64,000 nt of DNA from Holothuria scabra (lineage: Eukaryota; Echinodermata; Holothuroidea; Aspidochirotida; Holothuriidae). Positions 35,633-45,852 of this stretch are shown one piece after another. The stretch covers positions 66,793,806 through 66,857,805 of the forward strand of contig CM074179.1 in assembly GCA_037179385.1 (NCBI GenBank). Reading direction: 5' to 3'. Position 1 is the first letter of the stretch. The number at the start of each line of letters is the position of its first letter. The notes beneath the pieces were generated by a model, which was given only the letters and a program-made list of their open reading frames with translations, did not search any database and was not told the origin of the DNA. The position numbers and the translations under genes were made by a program.

Positions 35633-35727
35633 TCTAAAATATCTGCACCACTTGGCTCAAGGGTTACGTGCACACACGCAGAGGCAGTGGCATCAGCTTC
35701 GCAGTAAACACACTCCACAGGCTTATT

Positions 35728-35988
35728 TTAACCCTCTACCGTTGTTTGGGTCCTTTTAGACCCATGCAGAGAACTCGGCTGTCACCCATCTTTACTGTTT
35801 CACGCGGAGTTCAAAACTGCAAGTGGCTACCCGAAAATTCGGCCACAACAATGAGAGAGACAAAAAAATTTAAGGTCACAGGGTCAATGGCCTACGGAAG
35901 CCGATGCGGGGCGGGCTACGTCCGCTTTTCCGTCCACTACCGAGGCGCGCAAATATGCCCCGATTGGAGCACAACGGTAAAGGGTTAA
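35728..35988. mobile_element. MITE family C copy
   Basis: 261 bp, ends TTAACCCTCTACCGTTGT and ACAACGGTAAAGGGTTAA, same orientation and only 95 bp from the first copy. Confidence 0.85.
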
Positions 35989-37372
35989 CCTCGAAAATTT
36001 GCGATTGTTTAGTCATTAATAGCGAATACCTTAAATCACACACACAAAAAAAAATAATTTCAGTACAAAGTGATTAATGATTGACTCTGAATGTAGGCCT
36101 AATTTTCAAAAATAGTAATAGTTGTTATCTTGCATGGTAAAATCAAATTATTCTGAAACTTTGAAGCCCACAAGGCTCAAATATGGCCAGAATGTTCCAT
36201 TTAACAAAAACCTGGGATAAAGTATCTTCCAACATCAGAGTACTTTATACAAATGGCTAAAAAACTGTCACAAACAGGTTTTGCGATTAATCGCTTGTAG
36301 CTTTGTACTATAAAACGTTTATTCCACATGCGATCATTTAGTGATTAATGGCTACCTGTACATGTTCACAGCCCTATCTCCTCACCATTTTAAAGGAATT
36401 AAAACTGGGAATAAATGCTTGGATTCAAGACATTCTTAAGACAAGGTCCTGCTCTTTCTTGGGTTAGTTAGTTAGTTAGTAAGATGGAGTTTCTTGGGAA
36501 TCAAATAAGGGAGCACAGCTTTTTCAAGTACCTGACAGTCAGCATATTGCTACTCTACCATTTTGCATATTCATTCTACATAGCCCAGTGACCATGAGCA
36601 GTTCACTGGCCAATTTAAATTGAGTCAATCATGCACAGCACCAAGCTCCTCTTCATCTGCAACGAGCTCCAGCACAGCTGTGGAGCTCATCTCACGCTAT
36701 ATGGCCACGACAAAAGTGGCCTTTGTTCCCTAGTTTGGCGAATGCTGGTCACTATAAAAAGCTGTCCTCCCTGAAGAATTTTCATAATCTTCTTCATGAC
36801 TTCTCCCATAAAATAACATAAAATTTAAGAAGAAGAGAACAGCAAATTTTGAAAGTGAGAATACATTTTGAGTTTACAAATGACTGGACTGTAAGTGAGA
36901 ATGGGAAAAAGTCACCTTATGAAAAGGAATTCCATAACATTTCCAAGACTTCCCACAATTTCTTCACAATTCAAATCCTTGCAGGCTTTGAAATTTTTTT
37001 TCCCAATTTTCCATGATTTTCCAAAAATTTAAAATGACGCTAGAAGCAAATAGCAAGTCTTAGCCATCTAAAGCTGGCAACTAATAATCCAGGATCCATC
37101 AGAGAACTTCCTCTTCAGGTATCTTGAGATCAATAAAGTTAAAGGTGTTTTGCCCCCTTGAAAGACTATTTGCTCAATAGATAAGGTTGGTTTAAATAGG
37201 GTTAACTGCTGCAATTGCAGAGACATGCCTTTTTCTTGGGTAACATTGGCTTAAATGTCCTATTCAATTCTAGGAGCATGATGACAGTACTGGAATCCCT
37301 GGTCACACTTAGCTAGGACCATTGCAGGCTTCACCCTACTGATATTTATATGAAATAACAATTCATACTCAC

Positions 37373-37561
37373 CAACTCTGAACCCTTCTGTGATATTTTC
37401 CACATCCTGCCCTGCTTTTACCAAATATTTGGATATGTCACAAAGTTTCACAGTAAGTTTACGAATAGAAGTCTCATTCTTCTTTAAATGTTTTGGTACT
37501 GAAGGTGTAACATTTGTTTGAGAAGAAAGTGTACTTGTTTCTGCCTTTGAGAAGACGGCTT
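37373..37561 (-). CDS. Exon: Ser/Thr-rich linker
   Basis: Symmetrical phase-1 exon of 189 nt between a polypyrimidine acceptor ending TTTTAG and the donor GTTG|GTGAGT. It encodes 63 residues: a Ser/Thr-rich start (ETSTLSSQTNVTPSV) then a helix-like stretch RKLTVKLCDISKYLVKAG and QDVENITEGFR. The preceding exon supplies G and this one AA, giving Glu at the junction. I recognise no domain. The eight residues ENITEGFR recur near the end of the secreted protein encoded at 54.9 kb (see findings). Confidence 0.5.
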
Positions 37562-37737
37562 CTAAAAAAAAAATGACAAAAATAAAAAAAAATGAACAAT
37601 TAGCCTGAATGCACATTAAATTATGTGTATATCTACAGTATTAGGAGGTGAAACTTATTTCTTTTTCCAAGCCATATTGCCCTATGACAGTACAAAATGC
37701 CTTTTGCACAAAACTTTATAATGGTGAATAATCATTT

Positions 37738-37872
37738 ATTGCCAATGACTTACTGGGTCAAGGGTCCCAGGAACAAGAGGTCCTGGGTTCACTCCCAGAC
37801 TATGTCATACCAAAGACTTTAAACTGGACACTACAGTTGTATTGTGCCATGGTCTGCATTTAAACACTTGAG
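37738..37872 (+). mobile_element. tRNA-SINE fragment, diverged
   Basis: CCTGGGTTCACTCCCAGACT (box B-like) followed by CATACCAAAGACTTTAAAC and a degraded body ending near GTAG. Confidence 0.45.
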
Positions 37873-37875
37873 TAG

Positions 37876-38134
37876 TTAACCCTTTACCATTGTTTGGGTC
37901 CTTTTGGACCCAGACGGAGAGCCCAGCTGTCACCAATCTTTACTGCTTCACGCAGAGTTTGAAACTGTGAGTAGCTACCCAAAAATTCGGCCACAACATG
38001 AAGAGAGACAATAGTTTAAGGTCACAGGATCAGTAGCCTACGGAAGCTGATGGGGGGCTTGCTACGTTCGCTTTTCTGCCCACTCCCAAGGCGTGCAAAT
38101 ATGCCCTGATTGGAGCACAACGGTAAAGGGTTAA
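37876..38134. mobile_element. MITE family C copy
   Basis: 259 bp, ends TTAACCCTTTACCATTGT and ACAACGGTAAAGGGTTAA; it lies in the short intron between exons 38284 and 37561. Confidence 0.85.
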
Positions 38135-38283
38135 AAGACTCCAGTGACCCCTCCCCACTGAAAAAGAGACTGGAGACACTGCTAGGTTAAACTAAAAGGA
38201 TTAGAAGTTGACGCATACATGAACAATTCGGATAGACCCATGTTATCATGAATAATTACAAATTCAAAAATAAACACACAAAC

Positions 38284-38747
38284 CTAAAGACTCAAATTGC
38301 CTCGTAGTTGTTTCCTCTGCGTTGTGTTCAGCTCCTACACAATCAGTTCCAAGAAGCAATCGCAAAACTTTCTTTATTTCTGTTGATGATATGCACAGAC
38401 TGCATAAATCTTCCATTGCTGCTAAATTTGCCATTTCATACCTTATTCGATCCAGCTTCTTATTCTGCATGGCAATTATTTGTGACAGGAGGGCCACATG
38501 TTTCTCTAATCTGGCCTCATGGAGAAGGCGTGGATTTTCTAACTTAACATTTTTAGAAACTGTGTACAAAACCCTCGTACTTGATGTCATTCTGCCACCA
38601 GTCATTGAAAAGATGTAGGGATCATCTGCTCGTATTTTCACCTGTGGCCTCTTTTCAATAAGCAAATCAACTGCTTCTTTGATTAGAGGGGTTAAGAGAA
38701 TCAACACCTCATTTCCGTCCTTGTCGAGTGCCTTCATGACATCTAAT
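38284..38747 (-). CDS. Exon: degenerate tyrosine-recombinase-like catalytic domain
   Basis: Exon of 464 nt (phase 2 in, phase 1 out); acceptor TTTATGCAG, donor TAG|GTTTGT. It reads on from the previous exon as CER-LDVMKALDKDGNEV. Landmarks of the recombinase-like family are present in order: a VLLTP-like beta strand (LILLTPLIKEAVDLLIEKR), a DPYIFS strand, then ENPRLLHEARLEKHVALLSQ and a KKLDRI helix start. In active-looking relatives the last block is close to LRKHVATLSQ followed by GH, R.H and a Tyr. Here Arg of LRK is Glu (LEKH), and the GH and Tyr stretch is replaced by MANLAAMEDLCSLC, so strand transfer is not expected. This looks like a domesticated or decayed domain kept open over 154 codons. 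Family assignment is from remembered motifs only. Confidence 0.6.
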
Positions 38748-39554
38748 CTGCATAAAGACAACAGATGGGCAAAGTATCACTTTCTGATATTTTCTCTGAC
38801 AGATTCACTTCAACAATTCTTGTCAAAGTAAAACTTCTGTCACAGCCTATTCATTGACCGATATATCTGGCTCTTTTTGACTACTGTACGTAAGTACAGT
38901 ATATACATGTGTACTCTAGATTGAACCTCTAGAGAGAGGAACCAGGGAGTAGTACAGTACTGTACAGTACATGCCTTGCTTTGTCTCCCAAAATGGCAAC
39001 TTAAAATAAGCCCTTAACCACAAAAAATGTATAATGAAAAATGATATTGCATTTTGAGGACTACCGTCATCATACCTAGCTGCACCCACCTACCTAAAGG
39101 CTGAAAATAACCTACAGCACTGTTAGCCATGCCAATGATCCAATCAGTTCTTTACGGGTGGGGGTGTAATGCCTCTCAGAAATACCTTACAGTATGACGC
39201 TGTATAACATATATATATATGCCTATACCTACAGACATTCCAGCTGTAATGATTTTAAAGTCAATAGCAAGTCCTGCTGCTCTGCCCCCAACTCCCCCCC
39301 TCCAACAACAGGTCATAAACAGGATAGTGCCTACTGTACGTACAATCCCTCTATCATAGACCTATTTCCAAATAGCAATTACAATGAATCGTGGGATAGA
39401 GTTTTGGGTGTTTGTCAATTTCCCCCACAGTAAAATGCCATTGACAAAAAAGACAAACATCAAAACTCTATCCCACAATCCTTTGTAATTGCTATTTGGA
39501 AATACTGTACTGTAGGTCTATTACTTGAGCAAAAGAGACAGGAATGTACTCTAC

Positions 39555-40188
39555 CTTTCACAAAGCTTTCTTTCAACACTTGATAAACTTTGAAGACTTT
39601 CATCAGCAGCTTCCAGCTTCACATACTTGTTGTTGAACGATACAACAGTTAACAGCATAACCCTACTTGCCCTTGGTTTATTAAACAGGACAATCTTGGC
39701 TGCAGTCAGGACTGATAACTGATAATAATCTTTGCAGCTTGGATATTTTGCAAGTTTTGTGCAAATCTTCTCCATTTCAGAACTCAAGTATTGCTCCAGT
39801 TTCTGAACATCACTGGCCAGAAGCAGGATTCTAGAATCTTCTGTCGTCTTGACAAGATTTGAAGTTTCCCTCTCTGAAGCAGCAGACTGTCCCAAGTCAT
39901 CACTTTCGAGCAGAGGGGAGAAATTCCCATCCCCACTTTCACTGCCCTGTCCATTCTCTTGGTGCGAAGAGTCTTCTTTGACATGAGTACTACCTACCAA
40001 ATGTGAGTTTCCTTGTAAATTTGTTTCTTTAATTCTCCCTGGAGGCACAGTTGCTACAAACCATTTTGCAGATGGAGACTTCATTGTCTCAGATTCTCCT
40101 GTCCACATAATTGAAAGAGGAACGAAGGAATCTTTGTCATACACATACTTGAAATGATGGAAGTGAGCAATTGTGCTTGTACAGCATA
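39555..40188 (-). CDS. Exon: N-terminal part of tyrosine-recombinase-like domain
   Basis: Exon of 634 nt, phase 1 in and phase 2 out. The acceptor I chose is GGATTTCAG before 40188, with a weak pyrimidine tract; the donor is AG|GTAGAG at 39555. The encoded 211 residues have an acidic Ser-rich middle and end in SSVERKLCER. The last 90 residues (SVLTAAKIVLFNKPRASRV, then SLSSVERKLCER) match, from memory, the segment before the catalytic core of the tyrosine-recombinase-like family widespread in sea urchin and amphioxus gene models: an R-rich helix, then a phrase close to LSPVEKKLC. No convincing ATG opens the frame: the first in-frame Met is inside the exon (SIMWTGESE), and an upstream stop lies just before the acceptor. 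A further exon is therefore likely; one ending at a good phase-1 donor at 40927 is possible but unproven. Confidence 0.6.
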
Positions 40189-41269
40189 CTGAAATCCTTT
40201 TTTGGATACTCACATTTATGCAAGTATAAGGTCAGTTTAGGCATGGTAATTTAGGTCCTGGTCATTGCTTTTTTCTTCATATTTGACCACTTCTGCTTTT
40301 GAAATGGTATACATGGAGGTCTGCATTGATCATTGTGATGTTTTTTTGTGGTCAAACATCTGTATTTGATGATGTATCACTCAGGAAAAATATATCCCAG
40401 GAAAAAAGATCTAGAAAGGAAAGAAAAAATGGAATTGTTTACTTAAACATCTAGAAAAGGAAAAAACATGTTCAATGAATTCAGGTCATACTGTGTTTTT
40501 ACTTGTAAATAATAATAGAGTTTTCTGTAGTGCTGTAATGCTGTAGTTAAATGAAATCCTACTTTAACATTTGATCACCAAAATTTGTAGGCCTAATCGT
40601 TTCATTATTACCATGTTTAAATATCTAGGCTCTGCATTCATAGCATCCACCTACAGTAGCTCTGCGGGTAAGAGAAACATGAAGACTATCAAGCTGTTCA
40701 ACATACACTCATGGCATGATTCAATAGCTCATACTGTGATGAAGGAAATAGAACAAAATGAAGATGGCGGTTCTGATGAACACATAGTGCTAATGTTTAA
40801 ACTGATAATTATAATTTGGGTTGGGTGCCACGTATAATATACAGAAAGTACAAAGCAGGATAGCCCGCATTAAACTTTTACAGGAAGTGGGGAGAAGGGT
40901 TGCAAATGATTGCAAAGGATACTTACCATAACAGATGCAAATTTTCCAAATTTTACTAAACCTTTTATCCACATGCCATTTCTTTGGCAGGATATGCAAT
41001 TAAGTATCATAAAAGTCATCCCATATTCAATGATGTACTGTAAACTTCTTGTACAGTTTGTAATTTATAGTCTTTCAAACCCAAACAACAAACTCAGAAG
41101 TTTGCTCTGAGTTTCTGCTGGCAATACACACAGTGTTCACTTTGGCAGCATAGAAATCTTAGTCACAACTCTCAGTATGCACTATGCATGTGTATATTCT
41201 ACTGCATCCACTATCCATTGGGCCCTTGGGGGGATGCTGGATTTGGAAAAATCCTGTGCACCCCTACTT

Positions 41270-42360
41270 ATATTTTATATCTACTGTACTGTATGTCCTT
41301 TGCTTTATCAGTTTTCTCCTTTTGGGATGTGAAATATTGACAAAAGAGGTAAAAAATTGGCTATTTCCAACCTACCTTAGGGTATTTTCAACCTCCATTT
41401 TGAAAACCATGCAAATTTATGATAAAGTGATTTTTTTGCAGGTCATAAGAGGTACAGTAGGCCTTATCACCCAGAGGTTGTGATAAAAGCTTCTTATGGA
41501 GGTAACTCTTTTACACTTGGTAAATGACCATTAATTATACCACTTGAAATTAAAATTGATCAAATTTCTGTAATTTCAACGATTTTATGCAGGTTTAAAA
41601 CTAGGTACAGTAGTTGAAAATAGCCTTACACATTGAAGAGTAAAGTGTCGGGTGGTTTTCAACCTTCCCACTAAATGAAAGCAGGGACAACTTTGGGAGA
41701 AGTTCTGTTTGTGAAAACATCACATGCACTTACTTTTATTCGGTTTATCAGATCTGATCACTTAGTAATAAAATTTGTGGGTATACAGATGAGTGGAAGT
41801 AAGCCATGGGGCTTACCAACCATTGTAAGAAAACATGGTATTGCATATGATGTTCGGGGTTCAGAATTTTTGTTTTAAATGGTCAGTTCTGGTCAAAAGG
41901 TGTGTGATTTTCAATTGCCATAAGGTAAAATTACTTGTTGGTATAGTCTCAGGTAACGCTGTTTCTTCAAAACATGCAAGTTGCAGAAAATGGCCATCAG
42001 AAATACCCTGTAGGTTAAAAACCCCAAATCTAGGCCTACCCTAATTTAACAAATCTGACCACTTGATAATAAAATTTGTGGGTATACAGATATACATGTG
42101 GAAGTTAGCCATGTGGCTTAACGACCATTAAGAAAACAAGTTCATCTGCATTTGGCTGTTGGGTTCACATTTTTTGTTTGAAATGATTAGTTCAGGTCAA
42201 AGGGTGAGTGATTTTTAATTGCCATTAGCCTAGTTCAAATTACTTAACGTACGGTAAAGTCTCGGGTACTGTTGTTCCTTCAACTTATTTACTATTTGCT
42301 GAAATGTCGTAGGGGGTTGAAAATACCCTATAGTTTGAAAACCCCCTAATATACCCTACA
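41270..42360. mobile_element. Mariner-like family E copy, left end degraded
   Basis: Shares long similarity with the element at 44319-45173 (GGCTATTTCCAACCTACCTTAGGG, TAATAAAATTTGTGGGTATACA) and ends ACCCCCTAATATACCCTA. No transposase frame. Confidence 0.55.
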
Positions 42361-44100
42361 CCAATAAACCAAAACTGAAAAATCACACATCTCTGTGAAA
42401 TTGGTTCTGGGAACTGAACTTAGCCATAGCCCTAGGCTAGGCCTAGGCCCCTGGACAAATGTGTACAGTAACTTACTGTAGGCCTAGGCTAACGCCCATA
42501 CTGGAAAGTAGGGCCTTTCACGGAAAGATCTTTGGCGTACGGAAATGTACGCCAACAAATTTGGCTTATGGCGTATCCGGCCGCTACAGGGAAAATTACA
42601 ACAGCTGACATACAATTGCAACAATTGGTGTGGCGTTTTATTCCAAACACCTCCACCTTGGCATGATTCTTTGGCGTATGGCAAATGTACTTTCCGGTCT
42701 GGCCTAGGCCTACTGTAAGTTCATCCTAGGCCTAATTTCAAAGTTATTTTTCCAATTCTTTGTATGTTATTGAATTTTAGGGGCGGACAGTAACAGGAGG
42801 AAGATACCGGGAGCGGAAGCTAATGGGCCCTGTGTTAGTATTACCTCTGGGGCCTAGGCCTAGGCTAGGCTCCTTGTCCTACTGTAGGCTATGAGTTTAG
42901 GCCTAGGCTAGGTTAGTACAGTAAGTAGCATGGTTATATGAAAGTTTCATGCATTCCGGCACTATTTTGTAAACATCATAGTCAGCTCACCCTTTGAGTC
43001 AAAAAACTTATCACCAGGCCAAACTACAGTATCATTCGTAAGCTTATTTTGATATGGCACATACCTTAGTTAGATAGAAATTAGGGAAGTAACGCATTAG
43101 GCTAACTCCTCAAAAAACCCGATTTTTACGCCTTTTTCAGGGTATTTCCTCTTCATTAATTGCACATTAAGATAAAGACTCCCTGGCCCAGTGGACCATG
43201 GAATTGCAGATAGGGTGCAAGAAGACTCTTCTCCATAAAGACATAGTGTGGCTACATAAGCAAGCTTTGTGCTGTTATTTCAGTGCAGTCAGTCAATGAG
43301 CAGAGTGATCAGTGGGAGCTGAGAGCATTATTTACACTTCACCTAAGCAACTGTGAAGGTGCTAAATGGCAAGCATCGGCATGCCCCTAAGTTTCGCGCA
43401 CCCTAAAATTTACTGATGGCGTCCTTTGTGGGAGTAAAATCAGAGACCACATTTGTCAGACGTTGCCAAAAATTGTGTTTTGGCAATTTTTCAATTTTAA
43501 AGGAGTTACAACTGATTAAAAATGGGTCTTTGTTGACGAAGTTGATGACTGTTTTCCTTACATTTTAGACTACAGGCCTCTGGAAATTTTTCTTTGTTTT
43601 TACCCCAAAAATAGCACCAAGTAACAGTGAAAACAGATTTAAACAACATTAATGCCCAAGAAATATTTTATCAACATCAGTATTATTATAGATGTCCTAA
43701 GGACGGGATAAATGATTGAAATGTAGTAGCATGTCGATTGCATCCGGTAACACTACCTCAAATTTTAAGGCAAATGTTTTTGACCCTTTGCCATAATAAC
43801 TAAAAAAATACTTTAAATCACTCTGCTTCGCAAAATTGATACGTATAAACATGCACAACATGTTAATAAACAGACCATCAAAGTTTCCGGTCGCGATAAG
43901 ATCGTGTGACCAAGAAAACAACAGATTTGTGACACTGCTTCTACAGCTTTTCAAAAACTTATCGTAGTAGAAAATGAGGTAACATTTTTCCAAATCCTGA
44001 ACAACCTTAAAGCCAAATGGAACTCAAAATGGATTTATTTTGATGAAGAATGTCACATTTTGAATATTTAACCATCAAATGGCTAGGCTTTTGTGTTGCC
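42361..44100. other. No gene seen; CTAGGCCTAGG-rich
   Basis: Repeated CCTAGGCCTAGGCTAGG words around 42430-42920, otherwise unremarkable. It may contain the upstream exon or promoter of the main gene, but I could not identify either. Confidence 0.5.
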
Positions 44101-44109
44101 TCTGCGATA

Positions 44110-45605
44110 TAGTAAAATTTGTGTGGTATCCTATTTCTAGGGTGGGGCCATATTTAAAAGAAGGGTTTGAGGACACAAGGATTTGGTATGTTAGAGGAGT
44201 GCACTTATTCTGAGCATTTTGGTGAAATATGCATTGACATCTGATGTGTGGTTTCCAAGATATAAGCATGTAAATTTTTCACATTTTCAACAAAAAGTAA
44301 ACTTGAAGCAAGCACATAGGGTAAATTAGGGGGTTTTCCACCACTTAAGGGGTTTTGGTTTTTAAAATAAAATCAAGCAAGGTAATTGAACCAACTTACA
44401 TTTGGTCAACACCTCCAATGCCTGTACTTACAATTTATGTTTGTCCTTGATTTTATTAGTTTCCTCCTATTGGTTTATAAAAAGTTAACAAGAGAGGTCA
44501 AAAATTGGCTATTTTCAACCTACCTTAGGGTATTTTCAACCCCCCTATTAAAAACCATGCAAATTTATGGTAAAATAAACTTTATGAGGGTCATAAGGGG
44601 TAATCATCCAAATGTTGAAAAGTTGCCAATGAAGCTAACTCTTTTACATCTGGTAAAAGACCATAAATTATGCCTCTTAAAATAAATATTGATCAAATTT
44701 CTGTAATATCAATGATTTTATGAAGGTTTAAAATTTGGTGGTCGAAAATAGCCTTAGACATAGAAAAGTGTTAGGTGGTTTTCAACCTCCCCACTAAATG
44801 AAAGCACAGACAATTTCGGGGCAAGTTCTGTGTGTGACAACATCCCTCCAATTTATTTTTATTTAGTTTATCAAGCCTGACCGCATAATAATAAAATTTG
44901 TGGGCATAAAAATATGTGGAAATAAGCAAAGCGGCTTACGGACCATTATAAGAAAACATGATTTTTAACCAAGTTCATCTGCATTTGGCTTTTGAGTTCA
45001 GATTTTTTGTTTTAAATGATTAGTTCAGGTCAAAAGGTGGGTGATTTTTAACCGCCATTAGTCCAAATTACTTGTTGATAAAGTCTTCAGAACTGTTGTT
45101 TCTTCAAGATATTTACAATTTGCAGAAAAGGCTTTGGAAATACCCTGTAGGTTGAACACCCCCTAGTTTACCCTATGACATCATATCCCCACATTAATGG
45201 GCATTCTTTTGTTTTCCTTTAAACTTTTTAGTGGATTTTCTCCTCAACAATCTCATATTATTAATAAGTGATTGCATAAGTGGCATGAGAATTTAACAAA
45301 CTTTGCATCCCCCACAGGGAGGTCATACTCTGGACTATTAACTTCAAGGTTAACACAACAGTCTGATAATACAAAGGAAAACAAAGCATTCCTTGCCAAT
45401 GTGAGGAAGTGATAATGTAACTGTTAAGCTCCGCTGCCCTCAAACTCACTTTTGAACACAAATCTACTGACTTCATGTACTGATATCTCAAGAAATACAT
45501 GTCCGATTTGAATGAAACTTTCCCCACACTGTGTAGATTTTGTTCCTCTTTCACATATGAAAACTAAGTTTTTTGCTTAAACTTCCCCTTCAAGGTCATT
45601 GACTA
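44110..45605 (-). mobile_element. Family D element split by a nested insertion
   Basis: Left part with AGCATTTTGGTGAAATATGC and right part with GTCATACTCTGGACTATTAA match the uninterrupted copy at 14550-15095 in reverse. The parts are separated by the TA-flanked element at 44319-45173. Confidence 0.65.
44319..45173. mobile_element. Mariner-like non-autonomous element, TA duplication
   Basis: 855 bp with inverted ends GGGTAAATTAGGGGGTTTT and CACCCCCTAGTTTACCC, flanked by TA. The empty site is visible in the 14.9 kb relative (CACATATGACATC), showing that TA was duplicated, as expected for Tc1/mariner elements. Confidence 0.75.
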
Positions 45606-45852
45606 TACTACTACTACTAGTACTAGAATAAAGCTATTACAATGCAACAGCATCGCGCATTTGGTTCGCACGACGACGCTCATGTGTAAATGGATACGAT
45701 GTAATATGAATTATGAAACGTTCGCACACGTCACAGACCGTGTGAACCTTATCGAGAAGGTAAATAACAGTCACAAACAGGTTAAATTAACCTCTTTTGC
45801 AGTATTTGCATCCGCTAAAGGTAGCATGGTTCGACGTTAAGTTGGTTAAAAC

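Larger units (their letters stand above)
919..40188 (-). other. Gene model: recombinase-like domain + VRK-type pseudokinase, 18 chained exons
   Basis: Gene-level entry for the exons listed separately. The exons (by highest coordinate) begin at 40188, 38747, 37561, 33330, 26200, 23799, 22643, 19424, 17952, 16593, 13230, 9714, 8681, 6477, 4700, 2832, 1682 and 1029. Every junction pairs AG acceptor with GT donor and the phases match throughout (1-2, 2-1, 1-1, 1-1, 1-1, 1-0, 0-1, 1-0, 0-0, 0-1, 1-2, 2-1, then all 1-1). The exons sum to 4,092 nt with no terminal stop seen. The kinase part (26200 to about 8580) reads continuously against the known VRK fold, so that section is well supported. Joining the 33-40 kb exons to the kinase rests on strand, phase and absence of an intervening stop or start, and is inference. 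Polybasic and SUMO-like motifs suggest a nuclear protein. Start and end exons are not identified. Confidence 0.65.

Noticed and set aside
35388..35988. Plus-strand frames of 78 and 106 codons
   Set aside because: Both are readings of family C MITE copies; the same peptide words recur in each copy.
40790..40999. Possible upstream exon of the main gene ending at a GTAAGT donor at 40927 in phase 1
   Set aside because: Donor and phase fit the next exon, but I found neither a good acceptor nor a start codon, and the peptide matches nothing.
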